NCBI GenBank assembly: GCA_019119835.1 | Contig: DWWE01000110.1 | Location: forward strand, 1 to 64,000 | Reading direction: 5' to 3' | DNA length: 64,000 nucleotides | Source: Candidatus Gemmiger stercoravium | GTDB taxonomy: Bacteria; Bacillota; Clostridia; Oscillospirales; Ruminococcaceae | Shown here: in pieces, positions 58,276 to 64,000 of the stretch | How the letters are laid out: each line of letters begins with the position of its first letter | Numbering within the stretch: the stretch's first letter is position 1 | Translations under genes and position numbers: made by a program | The notes under the pieces: generated by a model | Told to the model about the DNA's origin: nothing | Database searches by the model: none | What the model saw: the letters and a program-made list of their open reading frames with translations, nothing else

Positions 58276-60864
58276 ATAGACCCCAAACAGCAACGGCACC
58301 TTTCCACCCAGGGCGCAAAAGCACCGGGTACCGGGCCCCAGGGCTCCGGCAAGGGCGCCAGGAAAACCAAAACAAAAAAGCGCCGCAGTGTCTTCGGCTA
58401 CATCATCCGCTTTATCGGCTGCCTGTTCTGCGTGGGGATCATGGCCGGCAGCGTGGCGGCGGTACTGCTTTCGATGTATGTGGTGCAGGTCACGGCCGAC
58501 CCGGAAGGCAAGCTGGACCTGGAAAGCCGGAAGAGCGCCCAGTCTGCGATCTTCTACGATCGCTACGGCAACGAGTATGCCACCCTCTCTTCGGGCGGCA
58601 GCAGCTCCTTCTGGCGCAATCTGACGGACATTCCGGAAGATCTGCAGCACGCGGTCATCGCCATTGAGGACAAGAATTTCTACGATGAGATCGGCGTCAA
58701 CTTCAAGCGCACCATCGCCGCCGCCCTCAACGAGATCACCGGCCAGCGCCTGCTGGGCTCCCAGCAGGGCGCGTCCACGCTGGAACAGCAGCTGGTCAAA
58801 AACCTGACCGATGACGCCGCGGTGGATTACGGCCGTAAATTCCGCGAGATCTTCCGCGCCATCGGCCTGTGCAACCGCTACAGCAAGGAGACCATCCTGG
58901 AAGCCTACCTCAACACCGTGCCCCTGACCGGCACCATCGAAGGGGTGGAGGCCGGCGCCCGGGAATACTTCGACAAGAGCGTGGAGGAACTGACCCTGGC
59001 TGAGTGCGCCACCCTGGCCTCCATCTCCAAGAACCCCACCGGCTACAACCCTTCCACCAACCCGGAAAACCTCATTGCCCGCCGCAACCATGTGCTGTGG
59101 GAGATGCTGGACCAGGGCTATATCACCCAGGAAGAGTACGATTCCGCCACCCAGGAAACGGTCACCCTGGCCGAGAGCAAGTCCAAGACCGAGAATGTGG
59201 CGGTGGAGTCCAACTACTCCTACTTCACCGAGGCCGCGCTGGAAGAACTGACCCAGGACATCAAGGAAGCCTACGGGTTTGAGAGCGATGCCGAGGCCCA
59301 GAACTATATCTTCACCGCCGGTCTGCGGGTGTACACCACGGTGGACCCAGACGTTCAGGCTGCGGTGGAAAACCTGATGCTCAACGAACCGGACGAAAAC
59401 GGCAACGTGCTCTTCCCGGCCCTGTGGCATGAGGAAGAGGTGGAAAGCGACATTCCGGTGGGCAGCGAATACAGCCTTGATTCCAACGGGATGCCGATGA
59501 ACCCCACAGACGAGACCACCGGGACCATCTTCCAGTTGGATGACACCCCGATTTACAACGACGACGGCACCTTCAAGACCGGCACCTACGAAACCACTGA
59601 CGAAAACGGGAACGTTACCGGCGAATACCTGACCTTCTACCGCAACGTGCGCACCCAGGCGGCCATTGCGGTGGTCAGCAGCGAGCTTGACAAGAAGGGC
59701 GAGGTCATCGCCGTGGGCGGCGGCCTGGGCGCCAAGACGGTGGACCGGGGCGTCAACCGTGCGATGGAACCCCACCAGACCGGTTCTACCATGAAGCCCA
59801 TCGCGGCCTACTGCCTGGGCATTGATGAAAAGTGGATCACTTACTCCAGCCCGCTGGAGGATTCTCCGCTGTATTCGGCCGAGAACAAACAGATGCTGGA
59901 CAACGAGAAGGCGCTGCGTCTCGGCCTGTCGCTGGACCCCACCGACCCGGCCAACCAGGCGCGCAACGACATCTGGCGCACCTGGCCGGTGAACTTCGGG
60001 GATGCCGGCGGCGATGGCTCCATCATGCTGGTGTATGATGCGATCCGCCAGTCCTACAACACCATTGCGGTCCGTGTCGGTTCGATGGTGGGCGTGGACG
60101 CCATGTACGAGTTCGTCACCGAGACCCTGGGCCTTGAGCACCTGGACGCGGACGACGCCAACCTGGCCCCGCTGGTGCTGGGTTCGCAGAAGTACGGCCT
60201 GACGATGGTGGAACTGGCCAACGCCTACACGATGTTCACCGACGGCAACTACTCCACCGCGCATTTCTACACCCGTGTCGAGGACCTGGACGGCAACCCG
60301 GTGCTGGATATGTCCAAGCTGGTCACCAACACCCAGGCCATCGAGCCGGAGAGCGCCGTGATCATGAACCGCCTGCTCTCCAACGTCTGGGTAAGCCCCG
60401 GTACCGCCAGTGGCATGAAGCCCGATACCGAGGGGATCGACGCGGTGGGCAAGACCGGTACGACCACCGACTTCAAGGATTTCACCTTCGCCGGCCTGAC
60501 GCCGTATTATTCGGTGGCGGTCTGGTGGGGCTATGACCGCCCGTATGACATGAGCACCATTCAGTACAATGTTGATGGCAAACCCACCCAGCGCGCCTTC
60601 AAGTATCTGATGGAGGAAGTGCAGGCGGATCTGCCCGCGACGGAGTTCTACTGGAGCGACAACGTGATCAAAGCGCAGTTCAGCACGAGCACGGGTTCCA
60701 TCGTCTCCTCCGGCGGCCAGACCGGCTATTATACCGAGGACAACATGCCGGACGAAACGACCGGCGCCCTGCTCAGCGAGGATGCAGACCCCTACGCCCA
60801 GCTGGCGCAGCAGGCGGCGGATGAAGCCGCCCAGGCCGCCGCTGCGACGGACCCTGCGGCCTGA
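58276..60864 (+). CDS. Class A penicillin-binding protein (PBP1A-like); apparent ATA start
   Basis: Cytoplasmic K/R-rich tail + TM + GT51 (ATLSSGGSS...IEDKNFYDEIGVNFKRTIAA...QGASTLEQQLVKNL) and transpeptidase motifs STMK, SYN, KTGTT; SD aaaaggagg 8 nt before ATA 58276. Confidence 0.9.
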   Translation: MDPKQQRHLSTQGAKAPGTGPQGSGKGARKTKTKKRRSVFGYIIRFIGCLFCVGIMAGSVAAVLLSMYVVQVTADPEGKLDLESRKSAQSAIFYDRYGNEYATLSSGGSSSFWRNLTDIPEDLQHAVIAIEDKNFYDEIGVNFKRTIAAALNEITGQRLLGSQQGASTLEQQLVKNLTDDAAVDYGRKFREIFRAIGLCNRYSKETILEAYLNTVPLTGTIEGVEAGAREYFDKSVEELTLAECATLASISKNPTGYNPSTNPENLIARRNHVLWEMLDQGYITQEEYDSATQETVTLAESKSKTENVAVESNYSYFTEAALEELTQDIKEAYGFESDAEAQNYIFTAGLRVYTTVDPDVQAAVENLMLNEPDENGNVLFPALWHEEEVESDIPVGSEYSLDSNGMPMNPTDETTGTIFQLDDTPIYNDDGTFKTGTYETTDENGNVTGEYLTFYRNVRTQAAIAVVSSELDKKGEVIAVGGGLGAKTVDRGVNRAMEPHQTGSTMKPIAAYCLGIDEKWITYSSPLEDSPLYSAENKQMLDNEKALRLGLSLDPTDPANQARNDIWRTWPVNFGDAGGDGSIMLVYDAIRQSYNTIAVRVGSMVGVDAMYEFVTETLGLEHLDADDANLAPLVLGSQKYGLTMVELANAYTMFTDGNYSTAHFYTRVEDLDGNPVLDMSKLVTNTQAIEPESAVIMNRLLSNVWVSPGTASGMKPDTEGIDAVGKTGTTTDFKDFTFAGLTPYYSVAVWWGYDRPYDMSTIQYNVDGKPTQRAFKYLMEEVQADLPATEFYWSDNVIKAQFSTSTGSIVSSGGQTGYYTEDNMPDETTGALLSEDADPYAQLAQQAADEAAQAAAATDPAA

Positions 60865-60887
60865 GGTTCGGACCTGACACACAACAG

Positions 60888-60934
60888 ACACGGCTACCCT
60901 CGGGCACAGCGCCCGGCGGTGGCCGTGTTTTTGT
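60888..60934 (+). terminator. Terminator after PBP1A-like gene
   Basis: acacggctacc...ggtggccgtgt + ttttt. Confidence 0.82.
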
Positions 60935-61111
60935 ATAGCGGACGGAAACAGGTTGTTGTCTGTCTGACGAAAACACCCGTGCCGGTTGGGAAAACACCTG
61001 TGCAAACTGACCAAAATCCCGGGCGTTCTCTCGGCAAGACTTGCAAGCGGCCCGCCCATGTGGTATGATTATCCTTGCTTTGAGTACACTTGTTTTTGGG
61101 AGGGATACAAG

Positions 61112-61540
61112 ATGGCGGAACGCCGCTTTTTGCTGGTGGATACGGAGGTCCTGCCGGACGTGTTTGTAAAAGTGCTGGAAGCCAAGGAACTGCTGGCTTC
61201 CGGCGCGGTGAGCAACATCTCGCTGGCGGCCCGCAAAGCCGGTATCTCCCGCAGTGCGTTTTACAAATACAAGGACTATGTGTTTGACGCCGAGACCGGC
61301 CGCGAGACCATCACGGTCATTGCCACTCTGCTGGACAAAACCGGTGCGCTGCAGGGGCTTTTGTCGGGGATCTCGTCGGCGGGGGCTTCCATCGTCACCA
61401 TCACCCAGTCAAGGCCGGAAAACGGCACCGCCCAGGTGGAAGTGACGGTGCGCACCGGTACCATGCAGATGTCGGTGGAGGAGATGCTGCTCCGCCTGGC
61501 CAGGCAGCCCAATGTGGTGGATGTCCACCGGGGCACCTGA
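61112..61540 (+). CDS. ACT domain-containing protein (PheB-like)
   Basis: FLLVDTEVLPDVFVKVLEAKELLASGAVSNISLAARKAGISRSAFYKYKDYVF...ACT domain. Confidence 0.9.
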   Translation: MAERRFLLVDTEVLPDVFVKVLEAKELLASGAVSNISLAARKAGISRSAFYKYKDYVFDAETGRETITVIATLLDKTGALQGLLSGISSAGASIVTITQSRPENGTAQVEVTVRTGTMQMSVEEMLLRLARQPNVVDVHRGT

Positions 61541-61582
61541 ACCGGCCGGCTGTTGGGGAAACGTTAGAGGGAGGAACAGAAT

Positions 61583-62812
61583 ATGGCAAAAATAGCGATC
61601 CTCGGGTTTGGCACGGTGGGCAGCGGTGTGCTGGAAGTTTGCCGCCGCAACGCCGCCTCCATTGCCCGCCGCGCCGGTGAACCGGTGGAGGTCAAGTATA
61701 TCCTGGACATCCGGGACTTTTCCGCCTCGCCGGACGCCGCGCTTTTTGTGAAGGACCTGGACGTGATCCTGGCCGATCCGGAGATCCGCGTGGTGGTGGA
61801 GACCATCGGCGGCACCCGCTTCGCCTATCCCTATGTGCGCCGCTGCCTGGAAAGCGGCCGCAGCGTCTGCACCTCCAACAAGGAGATGGTGGCCACCTAT
61901 GGCGCCGAGCTGCTGGCCCTGGCCAGGGCGCATGGGGCGGCCTTCCTGTTTGAAGCCAGCGTCGGCGGCGGCACCCCCATCATCACCCCGATGCACCAGT
62001 GCCTGGCGGCCAACCACATCAGCCGCATCGAGGGCATCGTCAACGGCACCACCAACTTCATGCTCACCAAGATGAAGCGGGAAAACATGGAATTCCCCGA
62101 GGCGCTGCGCATAGCCCAGCAGCTGGGCTATGCCGAGACCAAGGACCCCGGGGACGATGTGGACGGCCGGGATGCCTGCCGCAAGATCGCCATTCTCGGC
62201 TCGCTGGCCTGCGGCCATGCGCTTTACCCGGACAACATCCCCACCCGGGGCATCCGCCGCATCACGGTGGCGGACATCCGGGCTGCCGAAGGGCTGGAAT
62301 GCGTGGTCAAGCTCATCGCCTGGTACCGGGAACTGCCCGAAGGCGGGGTAGCCGCCGGCGTGGAGCCCATGCTGGTGCCCGACACCAACCAGCTGGCCGG
62401 CGTGGACGACGTGTTCAACGCCGTGCTCATGCGGGGCGATATGCTGGGGGATGTGATCTTTTACGGCAAGGGGGCCGGCAAGCTCCCCACCGCCAGCGCG
62501 GTGGTGGCCGATGTGATCGACGCGCTGAAGGACGGCGCCCGCATCCACGACAGCCTGTTCTGGCAGCCTGCCGATAAGCCGGAGGGACTGCTGCAGGACC
62601 CCGACCGGCACACCTGGTATCTGCGCGCCGCCGGCATCAGCGCCGCGGTGCTGACCGGTCTGGCCGGAGACAGCCGCCTTGTGCTGGACGGCGAGCAGGG
62701 GCCCGCCTGCCTGGTCCGGGGGGCGACTACCGCGGAGATGCAGGCGCTGTGCGAAAAGATCCGCCTGCTGGGCGGCGAGCCGGCGCTGGTCCTCAAACGG
62801 CTGGCGGATTGA
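61583..62812 (+). CDS. hom: Homoserine dehydrogenase
   Basis: KIAILGFGTVGSGVLEV...SNKEMVATYGAELL...EASVGGGTPIITPM...GIVNGTTNFMLTKM. Confidence 0.97.
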   Translation: MAKIAILGFGTVGSGVLEVCRRNAASIARRAGEPVEVKYILDIRDFSASPDAALFVKDLDVILADPEIRVVVETIGGTRFAYPYVRRCLESGRSVCTSNKEMVATYGAELLALARAHGAAFLFEASVGGGTPIITPMHQCLAANHISRIEGIVNGTTNFMLTKMKRENMEFPEALRIAQQLGYAETKDPGDDVDGRDACRKIAILGSLACGHALYPDNIPTRGIRRITVADIRAAEGLECVVKLIAWYRELPEGGVAAGVEPMLVPDTNQLAGVDDVFNAVLMRGDMLGDVIFYGKGAGKLPTASAVVADVIDALKDGARIHDSLFWQPADKPEGLLQDPDRHTWYLRAAGISAAVLTGLAGDSRLVLDGEQGPACLVRGATTAEMQALCEKIRLLGGEPALVLKRLAD

Positions 62813-62836
62813 CATTGGGGGGAGGAAGAGCATACA

Positions 62837-63730
62837 ATGGTAACAGTCACGGTACCGGCGACCAGCGCCAACGTGGGCGCCGGGTTCGACGCCCTGGGTC
62901 TGGCTCTGTCGATGCACAACGTCTTCACCTTTGAGGAGTCGGACCGCATCCACATCACCTCGGTGGACCAGACCCATGTGCCGGGCGGACCCAACAATCT
63001 GGTATACCGCAGCGCCCGGGCGGTGTATGACCAGCTGGGGGTGCCGCTCAAGGGGTTGCGCATCACCCAGCGCAACGACATTCCCATGGCGCGGGGGCTG
63101 GGTTCCAGCTCCGCCTGCATCGTGGCCGGGCTGCTCGGGGCCAACGCCCTGCTGGGCTGCCCGCTGACCCAGCGCCAGATGCTGACGCTGGCCACCGCCA
63201 TTGAAGGGCACCCGGACAACGTGGCGCCGGCCATGCTGGGCGGCTTTGTCACCAGCGTCTATGACGAAGGGCTTGTCTACACCGTCAAAAAGAACATTGA
63301 CCCGGACCTGGCCTTTGCGGCCTTTGTGCCGGACTTCCGCCTGCTGACCTCCAAGGCGCGGGCGGTGCTGCCGGAGATGGTCCCCCGCAAGGACGCGGTC
63401 TACAACCTGTCCCGGGCGGCGCTGGCCACTGCGGCTTTCTGCGACGGCGACTACGGCCTGCTGGGCGTGGCCACCAAGGACGCGCTGCACCAGCGCTATC
63501 GCCTGCCGTTGATCGAAGGCGGGGAAGAGGTGTTTGAGCTGGCGCAGGACCTGTGCGCCCAGGCGGTGTACATTTCGGGCGCCGGGCCCACCATCATCGC
63601 GGTGGTACACAAGGACGACGATGAGTTTTTCGCCCGCGCCGGGGAAGCGCTGCCCAAAAGCGACAAACTCAGTCACTTTACACTCTACCGTCTGCTGGCC
63701 GACAACGCCGGCGCCGCGGTGGAGGCGTAA
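62837..63730 (+). CDS. thrB: Homoserine kinase
   Basis: VTVPATSANVGAGFDALGLALSMHN...IPMARGLGSSSACIVAGLLGAN. Confidence 0.96.
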   Translation: MVTVTVPATSANVGAGFDALGLALSMHNVFTFEESDRIHITSVDQTHVPGGPNNLVYRSARAVYDQLGVPLKGLRITQRNDIPMARGLGSSSACIVAGLLGANALLGCPLTQRQMLTLATAIEGHPDNVAPAMLGGFVTSVYDEGLVYTVKKNIDPDLAFAAFVPDFRLLTSKARAVLPEMVPRKDAVYNLSRAALATAAFCDGDYGLLGVATKDALHQRYRLPLIEGGEEVFELAQDLCAQAVYISGAGPTIIAVVHKDDDEFFARAGEALPKSDKLSHFTLYRLLADNAGAAVEA

Positions 63731-63753
63731 GCGAAAGGGGAGGAACGTATAGA

Positions 63754-64000
63754 ATGGCTTTGATTGTGCAGAAGTTTGGCGGCACTTCGGTCAAGGACCG
63801 CAGCCGCATTTTCAACGTGGCCCGTATTGTGGCCAATACCCGCAACGCCGGCAATGAGGTGGTGGTCGTGGTGTCCGCCCAGGGCGATACCACCGACGAT
63901 CTCATCGCCAAGGCGGCCGAGATCACCGGCAACCCTTCCAGCCGGGAGATGGATATGCTGCTGGCCACCGGCGAGCAGATCTCCATTTCACTGCTGGCGA
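63754..64000 (+). CDS. lysC: Aspartate kinase, N-terminal part (truncated by window edge)
   Basis: MALIVQKFGGTSVKDRSRIFNVARIV...VVVVSAQGDTTDDLI. Confidence 0.95.
   Translation, partial: MALIVQKFGGTSVKDRSRIFNVARIVANTRNAGNEVVVVVSAQGDTTDDLIAKAAEITGNPSSREMDMLLATGEQISISLLA

Noticed and set aside
58167-58667. 166-aa plus-strand ORF overlapping the PBP1A start
   Set aside because: Out of frame with the clear PBP sequence and of shadow composition
58195-61059. 954-aa minus-strand ORF
   Set aside because: Antisense shadow of the PBP1A-like gene

Overview
A 64 kb GC-rich bacterial chromosomal window. Gene content and the preQ1-III riboswitch suggest Ruminococcaceae/Oscillospiraceae (Faecalibacterium/Gemmiger/Subdoligranulum-like); this is inference. 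It is mostly core genome: pckA, acpS, MazF-type ndoA, apbE, secA, trmL, serA-serC, two tRNA-Ser genes, sdaAB-sdaAA, glnS, tsaD, polA, dus, tex, ackA, tmcAL, a gltD-like oxidoreductase, PBPs, and hom-thrB-lysC at the right edge. I saw no CRISPR array, transposon, integrase or rRNA. Items worth a second look: a preQ1-III riboswitch before queT; a ricin-type beta-trefoil protein fused to a histone-H1-like K/A/P-rich tail behind a long structured leader; a compact ACP-MaoC-SDR-GNAT operon; an HPr-like protein lacking the His15 loop, paired with a 39-aa ORF; TetR, MarR and BlaI regulators with candidate operator repeats next to them; a permease with a very large coiled-coil insert; a heterodimeric ABC exporter with one degenerate site; two genes that appear to start at near-cognate codons (AUA, ACG) behind near-perfect Shine-Dalgarno sequences; and clustering of serine synthesis, serine tRNAs and serine breakdown. 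All calls come from reading the sequence and supplied translations; no database search or folding was run.
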